Assembly: GCF_028769735.1 (NCBI RefSeq)
Contig: NC_088179.1
Span: 2,728,001 to 2,792,000, forward strand
Source of the DNA: Zonotrichia leucophrys gambelii
Lineage: Eukaryota > Chordata > Aves > Passeriformes > Passerellidae
Direction: 5' to 3'
DNA length: 64,000 nt
The notes below the pieces were generated by a model that was given only the letters and a program-made list of their open reading frames with translations, made no database searches and was not told where the DNA came from. Numbering within the stretch: position 1 is the stretch's first letter; every line of letters begins with the position of its first letter. Positions 38,617-50,482 of the stretch are shown here, in pieces. Made by a program: the position numbers and the translations under genes.

Positions 38617-39809
38617 GACCTACTTGGGCCACCCTCACTTCCAAGGGCAAGGTGAGTGTGTGAGGAACAGCACTTCGTGTAAGCTGGCAGCATTTATTTC
38701 TGTTGCAGTACATGAAGCTGATCTGTCTGCATGGTGCCACAGGAGAGCAAGTCAGGGGAAGCCAACAGTGAATAAAACACCTGAATCCCCCTGGTGATGT
38801 CTCCAGGCAGCAGATTAAACAGCAGCTCCTACTCCTTAAAGATTCTTACTGAGAGCTGTGGGCCTCAGAACCAGCACAGGGGTCAGCACAGAGCTGTGCT
38901 GAAAATTGGGCTCTTCCCACTCCTCAGCATCCTTTTCCCATGCACACAGCTCTGAGCACAGCCTGGTTATTTTCACCACAAGCTCCATTACATGCCCTGG
39001 ATGAGAGGAGCAGCTCCTCAGCCATGGCAGTGTGAGCCAGCCCCAAGCCATCACCTGCAGGAGGGGGCAGAATGGCAGAAATGTCACTGCTGACCTGGGC
39101 TGGCTGGGCCTGAGCACTGGCACCAGGTATGAAACCCTGAGAGCTCCAGGGCAATCCCATCTCCCTGCACCCTGGGTCTGCAGAGCCCTTGTGGAGCACA
39201 TTTCTGAGGGAGCACAGACACAGGGTGGAACCCCTCTGGATGTGTATCCCTCCCTTTCCTGCTCGCTGGACCTTCCCAGGACATGCCCTGGCTGAATGCA
39301 CTACTGGAAGGCACTAGACTCCCTGCAAGCAGTGCATCAGGGCTGTGAAGAGGATTATACTGAATTGTTTGTCTCTGCTGATTGGTACAAGGAAAGGGCA
39401 GGGAGATTTTGACAAGTTTTATAAAATTATGCCCACAAAAGCAGGGCTAAGTGCTGCTCCACAAACAACAGGAGACAACAGCCACGACATTCTTCTCAGA
39501 GAAACTGAACAGACACTCAGCCAGAACAGACTCACTCTGCTGCTGGAACCATTTTAATCCCACCCATGCCCTCCTTGCTGCTCTAAAACAAGCACAAGAA
39601 TAATTTTTTTAAGAAGCTCTCACTGCTGCCTGGGGAATGAGGCAGGACTTTGCCCCAGGTGCTTTTGCTGTCTCTCAGAAGGTGTCCCTGCCATGGAGCT
39701 GTGGTGCTGCACCAATTCAGCCAGAGGCTCCCTGCAGCCACTGACCTGCCTGAGCAGCAGGTGACACCTTGCCTGCAGCTGCTATTGTATGGGACTGCCC
39801 ATTGAGCTG
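38617..39809. other. No gene recognised
   Basis: Moderately GC-rich unique sequence. Overlapping open frames on both strands near 38840-39310 have no recognisable product. Confidence 0.55.
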
Positions 39810-40467
39810 TGTGAAAAATGCATGTATTTTATGATTGGCTTTTCACAAATATTAAAATGAATATTATATGTGTTGTGTTAGAAAGTAATGCTGTAGTAAT
39901 TCTCTTAAGTAGTGGGTTAAATATAGTTTTAGGTTATAACAAAATGTCAAAATAGAAACTATGCTATGTAAGATACTTTTTTTAAAGAAAGGACTCACAG
40001 TGAGATAGCAGCCACAGGACACCTGAATCTTTCAGAGAAAGAGAATTTATTGCTCCATTATCAGAAGAAACGAACTTCTTCCCACCTCTAAGGCACTGTC
40101 AGGATTCAGAGGAAGAAGCTGACACTGATCAGATAAAATCCTTGCTTGAATGGGATTTATGCATCATGTATGGGTTTCATCTACTTCATATCAGCCACTT
40201 TGGAAGAATGTTTATTAGGACACAATAATATATGCAACAGGCTGTTGTTTTTAAGGGTTAATCCTCTGTTAATGTGGGTCCCCTCTCGGTCTTATTTTGC
40301 CCAGAAAAGGTACCTGGAGGTCTGTAACACTTTGTCTCTATTGTCTCCTATTGTCCTAATTGAAATTGTCCAAATTATTATTACTCTAATTGTATTACTA
40401 TTTTTATAACCATTTCATTACTATTAAACTTTTAAAATTTTAAAAACAAGTGATTGGCGTTTTTCTG
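39810..40467 (-). mobile_element. Family E LTR, reverse, with a 55-bp foreign segment
   Basis: It matches the reverse complement of the copy at 25557 from TGTGAAAAATGCATG (39810) to GATTGGCGTTTTTC (about 40465). At 40171-40225 it contains 55 bp not in the other copy. That segment is identical to 38044-38098 and replaces about 20 bp of LTR. Confidence 0.88.
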
Positions 40468-42339
40468 TGGCCGTTGTAAAGGAGACAAAACCACCCCTTC
40501 ACCTGCTGCTCTTGGCCTGTTTTCCAGGCAGGAACAAAGCCCAGGAGCACCTCAGCTCTGAGCACCATTTTGTCCTTCACCGCTTCTCACATCTCCTCCA
40601 AATGAGTTTGTGTGCTCTTCCTCACACCTGGAACAACTTTCCCAGCTCTCCTGGCAGGTCTGACCTTTCCCTGTTCTTGCTTTAAACACCTTTTATATCC
40701 TTCTCCTTTCATTTAATTTCATTGATGTTGCAGCTCCCCCTGCTCTGCCTGCACAAAGGTGAAAGTTCTGTTACCTGGGTGGATCCCACCTGCCCTGGGC
40801 TGTGCTCAGTGTGAGAGGCCACAGGCACAGATCCCACCTGATGTGGATCAGGCAGCTCTGCTGGGCTGACACACAGCCAGGGGCCACAGAAAACACAGTG
40901 AATAAGGAATGCTGTTCTCTGGGTTCCAAAATGAGAGTGAGATCAGGCAGAACCTGCTCCGTGTCAGCTCCAAACCAACAGGGAGCTGCTGCCACACTCT
41001 GCAGAGCTCCTCACCCCAAACACCACAAACTGAGCATCTGACACCTTACTGAGAGCACAAAGCCCACCGGGAGAAATGAAATATGAAATACAAACAAACA
41101 TGAAATACAGAGAACTCCCCCGAGGCTCAGACACTCCCCAAGCTGGAGACCTTTTCCAGAGCTGGGAACTGGGGATATCTCAGCACAGCCCTGTACCTTC
41201 CTGAGCAAACCCTGCTGCAGGGGGGACAGCACAGGGCTGGGTGGGGCTGGCACCTGGCCCAGGGCAGGAGATCTTTATCCCAGCCAGAGCAGCCTGAGTG
41301 CCAGGGCAGGTCTGGACAGCCCAGGAGGAGCCCAGCACTGCCACAGTTATATCAGTGCCACCCTTTCTACTTAATATACAAATACTCTCATGAAAAACCT
41401 ACATACACCAAGACTGAAACACACACAGGTTGTGTTAAACATCATCTGATTATTGCTTAGTGTCAGAGCAGCTCAGATTGTACAAAACTGCAGCAGCAAA
41501 CTCATATATTAATCATTGAAGAGCAGCTCACGTACAAATAAAAGTGTTTGATGTCATCATCCGGCTCAACAGAAACACAGCCAGGCAACAGGAGCCTACA
41601 ATGAACTGGCTTCAACTGACAGGCTTGGGTGTTTGCAGAAGGAATCTTCTGTTAGAAAGTGGTTTTTTGAGTTCCAAGCAGTTCCTTGCTTTAGAAATAT
41701 TTTGGACAACATGGACAAAAGCTTCTTGTCTGAGATATTATATAGGAAACAGCATTAAAGACAAAAGCTAACATTTCAGAATATGTAATTGCAGACTCTC
41801 TTTTGAAAATGCCTCCTGAAGAACAGTTGGTTATTAGAAATATTTTTAAAGCAATTTAATCACAGATTCCCTGCACTCCTCATGTTCTCTGAATCACCCC
41901 AGCTTCAGCCCTTGCAGGATCACCCAGTACCAGCACAAATGACTGTTTGTCTGAGACATCCCCCTGGGCTCTCCCTCAGGGTCACTGGCAACGAGCAATG
42001 AATTGAGGCAATAGTAAAATGATGCGTTCAGCTGCCTGAACCCTTTTGTGAATGAACAGGGGTCTGATCGATTCCTCTTTACCTCAGCACACTTCTGATT
42101 TCAGAATGAATGCACTTTGGGGTTTCATCGCTGCCTAGCAGAGAACGCTGCCATTAATGCTCCATGTGAAAACTTGGAGCAGGAATTTGGAGAGATGGGA
42201 ACAAGAAGGAACAGATTACCACCAAGCACTGCTGACAGGAAGCCGTAGGCACTGGAGGAGGTGAGGCTGGCCTGATCAGACAGCTCCCGTCTGCCAGAGA
42301 GCGTTTCATTAAACACGGACAGCAAACAGGACCCGAGTG
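40468..42339. other. No gene recognised
   Basis: Unique sequence rising in GC toward the CpG island. Confidence 0.6.
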
Positions 42340-43350
42340 CCGGGAGCAGCCGCGCCGGTGACTCATGCTATCGAACCACCCTGGCTCGAACCTGTTGAGG
42401 ATCTTGGCCCAGCCTTCCCTTCTCAGCATGAATCCGACTGGAAACGTGCCAGTAACCCCTCGGCTGCTGGAAGACACGGGGAGAGCCCATCCGTGCGCTC
42501 AGGTGCAGCAGCAGCAGCGGCTCCGACGGGCGGTGCTGCCGCAGCTCCGAGCGCGGCACCTGCCGAGCCCCCGCCCTGGCAGCGCCCCAGCCCCGGCCGT
42601 GGCCATTCCCGGCCGTGTCCATCGTTACCGTGTGTCCATCCCCGGTCCTTTTCCATCCCTGGCCATGTCCATCATTGCCGTGTGTCCATCCCCGGTCCTT
42701 GTCCATCCTTGCCATGTGTCCACACCCGATCCTTGTCCACCCCCGACCTGTGTCCATCCCTGATCCTTGTCCATGCTTGCCATGTGTCCATCCTTGATCC
42801 TTGCCCACCCCCTACCCGTGTCCATCCCCAGCCCCTGTCCATCCGTGCCCCGTGTCCACCCCCGGCCCCTGTGTGTCCATCCCCGGTTCGGTGCCAGCCG
42901 CGTTCCCGGCTGCCCGGTACTCACATGGCGAGCGGTGGCTGCGGGCAGCGCTGCTCCCTCTCCAGCAAAGATGGCTTTCGGCTCCGCGCCTGCTGCCAGC
43001 CGGCTCCTACTGTTGCAGGCGGTGTTGTTGGGAGAGGAGGGGTAGGCACCGGCTACTGAGCATGCCTGCGCCTCGCATCACAGCCCGGCAGCGGGGCGAG
43101 GCTCGCAGCGCCCCTCCACACCCTCCTCCTGCCCGGGCGGCAGCGGCGACAGCGCCGGGGACAGCGCCGGGTGTGGCACCGGGCTGGGCTGGGGGACACA
43201 CGGACACCGCTGGGCGTCTGTCTAACCACCCTCTTTCTCGCCAGAAAGAAGCATCCTTGAAAAGGAGAAAGATGACGGAAAGTGCTGCCGCACCATCCCA
43301 CGCTGCCGTGCGTGTCGTTAGATCCACAGGGCAAGTCCAAAGACAGATAA
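42340..43350. promoter_or_regulatory. CpG-rich island, probable promoter
   Basis: This is the only long CpG-dense block in the window, with many CG dinucleotides and GC boxes. At its centre (42960-42985) AAAGATGGCTTTC resembles a YY1-type promoter element. On the minus strand CGCCAT|GTGAGT at 42919-42925 is a strong splice donor, which would suit a first exon going left with a start codon split at the junction. On the plus strand it lies about 5 kb upstream of the unrecognised gene and could be its promoter. Direction is undecided, and no downstream exon of a leftward gene was recognised. Confidence 0.5.
42606..42893 (+). repeat. C-rich minisatellite inside the CpG island
   Basis: Irregular copies of a unit built on GTGTCCATCCCCGGTCC and CCTTGTCCATCC recur across about 290 bp. 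Unit lengths vary (roughly 18-36 bp). It makes long open frames on both strands by its composition, which I do not take as coding. Confidence 0.75.
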
Positions 43351-43507
43351 GCTGACAGGTCAGGCACTGATTCTGTAAAGGTGGTGTCTCAGAGGAAGCA
43401 CAGCCCGTGCTCCCACCCTCGATCCATGCAGCCTCACCCTCCATGAGCACCAGCACCTCCCTGGCATGCCCATTGCCCTGGGCAGAACTGAAACTCTGAA
43501 GCAGCAC

Positions 43508-43870
43508 CCCGACTTGGCACTGGTGCCACCATCGGTTCGGGAACCATCCTGCGTATCGTGGATTTTCAGGAGGCAGCCGGCCACTCCCAGCCACAGGCCC
43601 CTAAACAGAAACTACGGCCCTTTTCCCTGGAAACAGAACCCACCTGCCCCGCTTCTGGATTGAAGATTGCAGAAGTCCCTTGGCTCTATCAAACCAGCCC
43701 GACTTGGCACTGGTGCCACCTTGGGTCTGGGAACCATCCTGCGCGGCGTGGATTTTCAGGAGCCAGCCGGCCACTCCCAGCCACAGGCCCCCGAACACAA
43801 ACCACGGCCCTTTTCCCTGGCAAACAAAACTCCGCTGCCCCATTTCTGGACGGCAGGAGCCGCTTGGAAC
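43508..43870 (+). repeat. 190-bp tandem duplication next to the CpG island
   Basis: Two head-to-tail copies start at about 43508 and 43698, both opening CCCGACTTGGCACTGGTGCC. They remain clearly alike through GATTTTCAGGAG and the following CCACTCCCAGCCACAGGC to the end of the second copy. The 190-bp offset is not a multiple of three. The copies differ at scattered positions, so the duplication is not very recent. Confidence 0.85.
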
Positions 43871-45194
43871 TCCTGCTGAGGCTCCTCTGCAGCCAAACCA
43901 AGGCCTTCACATGCTCTAAACACAGTTGAAGGAATTACAAAGTCATCATGGCTTTTCAAGATGTGGCCTTTATCACTGCTGCCCCAGTGATTCACTTATA
44001 AAAAGATGGTTCGCCTGTTGCTGCCTTCACTGTTTTTCTGTGGGTGTCAGTGGAACCAGCGCTGGCCATTCAAACCCGTGCAAGCAGCTTTGCTAAGTGC
44101 CTGGACCTCAAATCTTGGGGTGCCTGTTGGGAATAAAGGGCAACAGTGTCATCGGATCCAATCTATGTTTTCTGATGTGGAAATCTAAGAAACGGTGAAT
44201 TGCTCCTCAAAGCAATCGGCCAAGGTAGCATAGCTACTGGGGGTGAGCAAGGCATCAACCCCCATTTCTCAGCTTGTTATCGGCCAGTTGGGTATTTTCA
44301 TGCAGAATGTGGCCAGGGAATGTGACATCACCCATCAGGACACTCAACTATTGCCAAATCCAGGCTCAGGTGTCACCAGAGCCTGACTCAGGTGTGAGCC
44401 ATGGGCTGCCAGCTCTGAAGGGATCCAGCTCCTTGGGGAAATAGGGAACTCTCAGTGACACTAACAGTCACAGGAACCCCTCTCCCTTCTCCTCTGATGC
44501 CTGAGAGTTTACTCACTGAATTAGACACTCCTCATACCCCCTGCCCCTGCATTCTGTCTCCTGTGCTGGAGCCAATTATCTGCATGAATGAATAAATGTC
44601 ACTTTGAGCATCACTTCCAGCCTCAGGTTTTTGCTCACATATCACACTCATGAGAGCCTGGCCATAGAAACTTTTCCTGATGGAAGTAGAAAACACTTCA
44701 AACTGTGTTTTCTCTATGCAAAGATGGAGTTTCAACCATTTGGCACACCCTGATGATAATCAGGAAATTCCCAATTACCTTCAAGTACCATCTACCCACA
44801 GATGAATTACTTAGCTCAACTGGAATTCCTCCATAACTCTTCCCTCCCAAGAAGAGTTTACTTTTCAGATATCCTAGACAAAGACACATTTGTATCACAC
44901 ATGATATAGAGGATTGTTTATATGATATATTTATAGGATTATTTGTGTGGTGCCACAGCAGCACCCACACTCAGGCTGGCACCAAACACCTCCTGCTACC
45001 AGGGACATCCTCACCCTCATCTTCAAACCCAAGCCACACCTGAATATTGAGAAAGGGACAAGTCATGGCTGCCTTGTGAGGCCAGGAGCTTCTGGGACAG
45101 AGCAGACCTTCCTGCCCTTCCTGTGGTCTCACTTCCAGTCATTTTTACATGCAGGCTGGAACAAGTGCTGGTGCTAGAACAAAGCTCACAAGTC

Positions 45195-45300
45195 TAAAAA
45201 AAAAAAAAAAAAAAAAGCTACAAAAAAAAACCCCAAAAAAACCCAAAAAAACACCCTCAAAACCCCAAGAAACCCTGAACCAAAAACCTGGAAGACTCCA
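45195..45300 (+). repeat. Poly-A run and A/C-rich tract
   Basis: 21 A at 45196-45216 precede AACCCC and AAACACCC units. No retroposon body is recognised upstream. Confidence 0.9.
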
Positions 45301-47097
45301 AACCCAACCCATTGAAATGCTTTATTACACAAACTATCCAGAGCAGATAGCACAGTGTTTGTGCTGGCTCCATGGCAGCTTTATCCTGATTGAAAGGGAA
45401 CAGAAAATACCCACACAAGCACAAAGGTGAAATGGCAGTCAGGAAAACTGGAAATCAGAAATTAGCAGAAGCATTCCACTAGAGGAAAAACACCCCAGCC
45501 CTTGTGAGCTCAGCGCAGAATCAGTGCCCACATCATCTGGCCATGGCTTCCTCCAGAGCAGCACCACAGAGTTCTCTAAACCAAATTAAACAACATCATT
45601 GCACTGCAGCTGCTAAAAATAGAATTTCCTACCAGCTAATGAAGGCATCACCATTCCAATCCAAGAAGGCTCATGATGCTGAGGAAAATCCCCAGCTGAG
45701 CTGGGGGACATTTCCTTTAGCCCCACATTCCCTGGAGCTTGCAGGCTGCCATTAAAGGCCACCAAAGCCTCTGGTATTAGAGGAGATGCAGAGACACCCT
45801 GTGGTGGCAGGACCAATACCACCAGAATGAGTCCAAACAGCTAAAATTGCATTGAAGTCACAGAACTGAGTCAGAAATTGTCCCCCAGTTGCTGTTCAGG
45901 TACTTTCCTCTCTCCAGAGGTCCTTTCCTGTCTGGCATCCTTTGCTCTGTCTGTTTGCACTACCACAAAGATTTTCCCCTTATTCTGCTTGGTATGATAA
46001 CAACAGCAGGATCAGGGCTGGGGCAGCTGGAGGGATGGCTGTGGAAATGCTCCACTTTTGGAAAATAATTTCCTACATCTTCAGCCTGCCCCTTCTGGGT
46101 ATGGAAAACCATCAGTGTGCTTTGCAAACTGTTGGGGTTTTACCCCATCCATAATTTGTGTTTTGTCCTGAAGCATAATTTTGTCTATGAGGGCAGTTTC
46201 AGAACTGCTGAGGATGTTCCAGAGTGAAAGCCATCAACAATCATCATCAGTGGAAATCAATTCTGTATCTGGAGCCTTGCAGGTGCCAGAGCTTGCTCCT
46301 AACTATCCAGGGACAGCCTGGAGATAGAACACTGAGGCTCCCAAAAATGTTCTGTGCTGCTGTTACGTGATCTTCACCTGAGGGAAATGTATTTTCTCCC
46401 AGATCTGCAAGGAGGATCCCCACTCAGAAGAGTCATCATGTAATCCATAGGTTTGTGGAGTACCCATACAATAGAGTAAATCTCAGGGCCAGCCACAGTA
46501 ACACTGGTCCTGGTTACTTTGGCTCACAAAACAAAACACCATTAGTGCCAAATAACAAAGGTGAGAGCAGTTAATTGGTTTAAAGAAAGCAATGGTAATT
46601 AAGTTTCACAAGATTTAAGCAGAGAGGAAAAGCAAGGCAAATAAATCAATCATTCAAATGCTGCATTTTCACATCTTCTGATCTGGCAATGCACTTAAAC
46701 AAAATGTAGGAGGAATTCCCCCTAAATCATCAAAACTTATGACACTGGAAACAGCATAGTCAGACAAATTCATCTTTAAAAGAGAAATGAAACACTATAC
46801 ATGTGCAAAGTACAATTTTTCAGAAACTATTGCCTGAAAGGATCAAGAAAATATCTGTTCTAAGTATCTTCACTCATTTGTCACCAAGTTCTACATGTTT
46901 ATTTTAATTGGCTTGTTTTCTTCTCTTGACTTTTTGGCAAAGTGGAATTGGCAGTGAATGACCCAGCCCTTGCAGCTCACCTCTCAGCAGTAATGATGGT
47001 GCCTGCCCAGCTGTGCCTTTATTACAGATGTTCTGTTCTGCAGAGCTTCACCTCAGCACCCCTGCTTGCCTACAATGGGCCTTGCATTTGCAATTAT

Positions 47098-47148
47098 TTT
47101 GTCACAAATTAAAACCTCAAGTCTGTGGGGTTGAGGTTTTGTGACAAA
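47098..47148. repeat. Imperfect hairpin
   Basis: TTTGTCAC...AAACCTCAA (47098-47120) pairs with TTGAGGTTTTGTGACAAA (47131-47148), giving an 18-bp stem with a 5-base bulge and a 10-base loop. Confidence 0.7.
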
Positions 47149-47727
47149 TTTGTGGGGTGTGTAATTTTCTTTCACTCACAACTTCTATTCGTTCCTTCAC
47201 AGCAAATTAGTGCTGTAGTTATGATTTCCTTTTACAGGTCAGTGAAGCCTTTGTAATTTCTCTCATAAATTGTCTTTTCTGCCATTTCTCTGAGAGATCT
47301 AGGTCCAGCTTACCTGGGCTCTGTTAAAACCCTGGGTGGCTCATTACCAAGCCTGAGTAGCAAGGTGTGATGCTCTGTGCTCCTTCAAGGGATTTACATT
47401 CCTTGTTAATGTGAATTAATGGATAATTTTGAAAACTTTGCAGCTGTGATCCTGCCAAGCCTTTGCACAGTGAGGCTCAGTCCCTCCTGCCTGTGTGTGT
47501 CCCTGTGGTAAAAAGTGGGTACAGGGAACTCTGCTTAAAAATCTGTGAGGGGCTTAGGAAGAAGGAGAAGAAGAGTAAAAGAAGAAAAGTTAAATATGGT
47601 TGCCAATTTTCTTTTTAAGCCTACGAGCTTTGTGTGGTTTGATTTAGAAGATTTGTGGGAAATACTTGTAGCAGGCAGGAACAAGACAGCAGACAGAGGA
47701 GGGGGGGAGCATGACCCTCCAAGCCAA

Positions 47728-47895
47728 GCAACCAAAAGTTAATGCAATTACCAAACATGAAATGTGGAGCAGAGGCACTAATTCGATCAGAGAGGCCAAA
47801 GGGATAATTCTTGGAGACAAAGCATCGCAACGCGGAAATGCGGGCTAATCAACTGCTTTATCAAAAGAAAAAGGAAACAATTTCCAAGCCTTAAC
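47728..47895. promoter_or_regulatory. Possible conserved non-coding element
   Basis: The block with ACTAATTCGATCAGAG, ATTCTTGGAGACAAAG and GCGGAAATGCGGGCTAATC keeps several CpGs in AT-balanced sequence and is free of repeats. It has the look of deeply conserved vertebrate enhancers. It lies just before the candidate exon at 47928. There is no direct evidence beyond composition. Confidence 0.25.
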
Positions 47896-47927
47896 TAAAG
47901 TCCCCAGTTGGTTCTTTGTCTTTTCAG

Positions 47928-48043
47928 GGGTCTGTTTTTTGCCTGGCAGCGTTTGTTCCATCTCCCATTTGTTTCACTGCTCCTGGTCCCTGCACTGAGC
48001 TGTTTCCCTGGCTCCTGTTCTTCGACCCGCCTCTGCCCTCGGT
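47928..48043 (+). CDS. Possible additional upstream exon of the unrecognised gene
   Basis: The 116-bp stretch lies between TCTTTTCAG and GT|GTAAGG. It is open in one frame, and its end phase matches the exon beginning at 48334 (T|GT codon). It would encode a hydrophobic segment (FVSLLLVPALSCF) followed by Cys-containing sequence. Phase agreement and an open frame over 38 codons can arise by chance, and no start codon lies inside, so this is only a candidate. Confidence 0.22.
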
Positions 48044-48344
48044 GTAAGGAACTCCTCGGTCATCAAAGAGAGCATGCAGAGGGAAATATTCATTCTATTT
48101 AATGTCCAAGCCTACTTTCCATAATTATCTGGAACAGAGCAAGGCTATCCAGAGTCACTTGGTGCCTGCAGGATTTTTCAGAGCAGGTATTTGCTCCATC
48201 TGATGGAAAGCAGCAGTGATCTCCACTGAGCTCCTGCCCAGGACCCTCTCAGGTCTGCAGAGCAGCAGATCCAGACTTCACCAGGTACAACCCAGCAAAG
48301 CAGAGGTTTTCACACTCAGACTTCTGCTTGCAGGTGCTGCTGGT

Positions 48345-48496
48345 ATGACAGATAAAACGACATGGCACAAAGGAAAGAAGGAACTGACAGAAGAAAGCGC
48401 AGGAGAGGGGAAGCACGGCCGGAAAAAGCGAGAGCGGCTCTTCAAGAAGAGATTTTCTCGACTGAGCCTCTTCTCTGCGTCTCCCAAAAATAAATG
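48345..48496 (+). CDS. Unrecognised small gene, basic N-terminal coding exon
   Basis: I do not recognise this gene. The exon follows a good acceptor (TTGCAG at 48328-48333), so it may start at 48334. It has an ATG at 48345 and ends TG|GTAAGT at 48496. From the ATG it encodes about 50 residues, starting MTDKTTWHKGKKELTEE, followed by a very basic stretch (KHGRKKRERLFKKRFSR) that could bind nucleic acid or act as a nuclear signal. The frame is also open upstream of the ATG, so an earlier coding exon is possible. The split TG|G codon is completed in frame by the exon at 50848. Joined from this ATG, the two exons total 540 bases, that is 179 residues and a stop. The intron of 2351 bp contains a family A LTR. 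Confidence 0.6.
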
Positions 48497-50092
48497 GTAA
48501 GTACATCCAAGATTATATTTTGCATACATTTTCAAACAAGAAATTTTGAGAGTATTTCCAGAACAGCTTAGGAAGAGCCACAGACACCTTGTCACCTCCA
48601 CTGGATTAACCATTTCACAAGCAAGGAAACAGAGGCTAATTGAACAACTTGAGCTAAAAACTGTTAGGTCTCTGGCAGCATTAGAGATGAAATTAACTTC
48701 TCCAAGTCTTGTGTGTCTGGGTGTTTATGTAATATCCATTTCCCCATGCCTTGAGCAAGAGATTAGCAGGGGCAGCATCTCTATTTCTCCAGGTAGACAC
48801 ACCAGCACTGCCACTGGGACAACCCCACTGTTTCCAGCCGTAACTTTAAAAAACGCATAAAAAATTATGTTGTTGCACCAGAGCGGTAACTCCGGGGTGC
48901 AATGGAAAATGTCAATGCATGGGCAGCAGCAAAAATCACTGTTCAACAAAGGTAATGATACCAAATTTCTGAAAATTCGAAATTAATGCCTGTGTTCCTG
49001 CAATAGTACTTTTATACTTACTCTTTCCAGTTAAAAGGAGAGAAAGAGAAATGAAAAAAAAATGACAAACAAATAATAACAACTCATTTTTTTAAGCAAA
49101 GGCAAAAATTACTCAGAGCTTACTGCTTTGTGAATGTATAGGTTTTGAGTTATCATAATCATTCTAATGGGATTTGAAATTCTTTTCTTGGCTCTTTCTC
49201 CCTGGTATTTTTCTTCCTTAACATGAAGTATACTGAGTGTATGCTAAGATCAAGGAGAGGTTTCCAAAAAGTGTCTTTTCTCATCCAAGTGCTGTTTTCC
49301 CTACAGATCTCCTAAAAGGAGTCTGTCTTTGGTAATTATCCTGAAATTACCGTCTTAGCAGGAAGTGCACGCAAGTCTCCACAATTACTCAGCTAACTGC
49401 ATTAGCCTTGAAAGCCACAGCAGCTGATTGCAGGCTCCACAGAAGATTAAAATACACTAGCAAGAAATGAACCTGAGAGCCAGATTTTTCCCTCTGATCT
49501 AATTGCAGCACAATGAATACCAAGGGCTTGGTTTTGGGATTTTTCTGCTGAGGAACTGGACTGGAGACATAGTCAAACATCCAAGAAGTGAATTACTGCT
49601 GTGAAATGTTGTCTGCTGTTCATAATTTCACTGAAGAGCACATTCAGGAGGCCAGACAAATATAACTGAAACAGTAAAAGTTTGTTTTCTGAACATTCAT
49701 CCTTATGATAAATATGGATTTTCCCCAGTTTGAGCTAAAAGAAAAAAAAAATTAAAAGTGAGCAGTAATCTAGTAAGCTCCCATGGTACTCCCATGTTAG
49801 TGAGAGAGAGTCAGCCTTCAGACTTCACTGGATCTACTCCTGCAGACACACCGCATGGCAGTGGGCTTGAAATGCATTTGAGCCATCGGGGCTTACGGAG
49901 CTTTCACAGCGGTGCAGCCAAACCAGATCATCTCTGCAGGCAGCCTTGATTCATGGGCTCTGCCAGGGACGGTGTAGGTAGAACAGAAGGGTCTATAATT
50001 TGATCAGGAGAGCTTTCCTTTCAGCTATTCCCTCTCTGTCCAAGGCCAGTGCAACACTGGCCAGTGCTGGCTTTACTGGCCCCATTGGTGTG

Positions 50093-50482
50093 TGTGACTG
50101 TGGTCATAAGGGTTTGCAGGTGATGGAAGAGACCAGAATGTTGATTCTATGATCAGAAGGCTTGATTTATTATTTTATGATGTATATACTACATTATAAC
50201 TATACTAAAAAGAAATAGAAGGAAAAGTTCCTCAGAAGGCTGGCTAAGCTAAGAATAGAAAAGAAAGAATGATATCAAAGGAGCTGTCTCCAACTCTGTC
50301 CGAGAGAGCTCAGTCCTTGATTGGCCATTAATTGTAAACATCTAAGATGGGCCAATCCCAGATGCACCTGTTGCATTCCACAGCAGCAGACAACCATTGT
50401 TTACATTCTTTTTCTGGGGCATCAGCTTCCCAGGAGGGAAAATCCTAAAGAAAGGATTTTTAGTGAAAGGATGTCTGCCACA
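50093..50482 (+). mobile_element. Family A solo LTR in the intron of the unrecognised gene
   Basis: It runs from TGTGACTGTGGTCAT to GTCTGCCACA and is flanked by GGTGTG at 50087-50092 and 50483-50488, an exact 6-bp duplication. It ends about 365 bp before the terminal coding exon at 50848. Confidence 0.92.

Larger units (their letters stand above)
43871..47727. other. No gene recognised
   Basis: About 3.9 kb between the CpG island and the unrecognised gene. It could be its first intron. It holds the A/C-rich tract at 45195 and the hairpin at 47098. Confidence 0.55.

Noticed and set aside
42337..43059. 240-codon open frame across the CpG island
   Set aside because: It is produced by C-rich minisatellite composition. 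Overlapping frames on both strands are equally long and none shows a recognisable domain.
44006..44188. 60-codon frame with a signal-peptide-like start
   Set aside because: It is too short, with no splice sites or similarity to support it.
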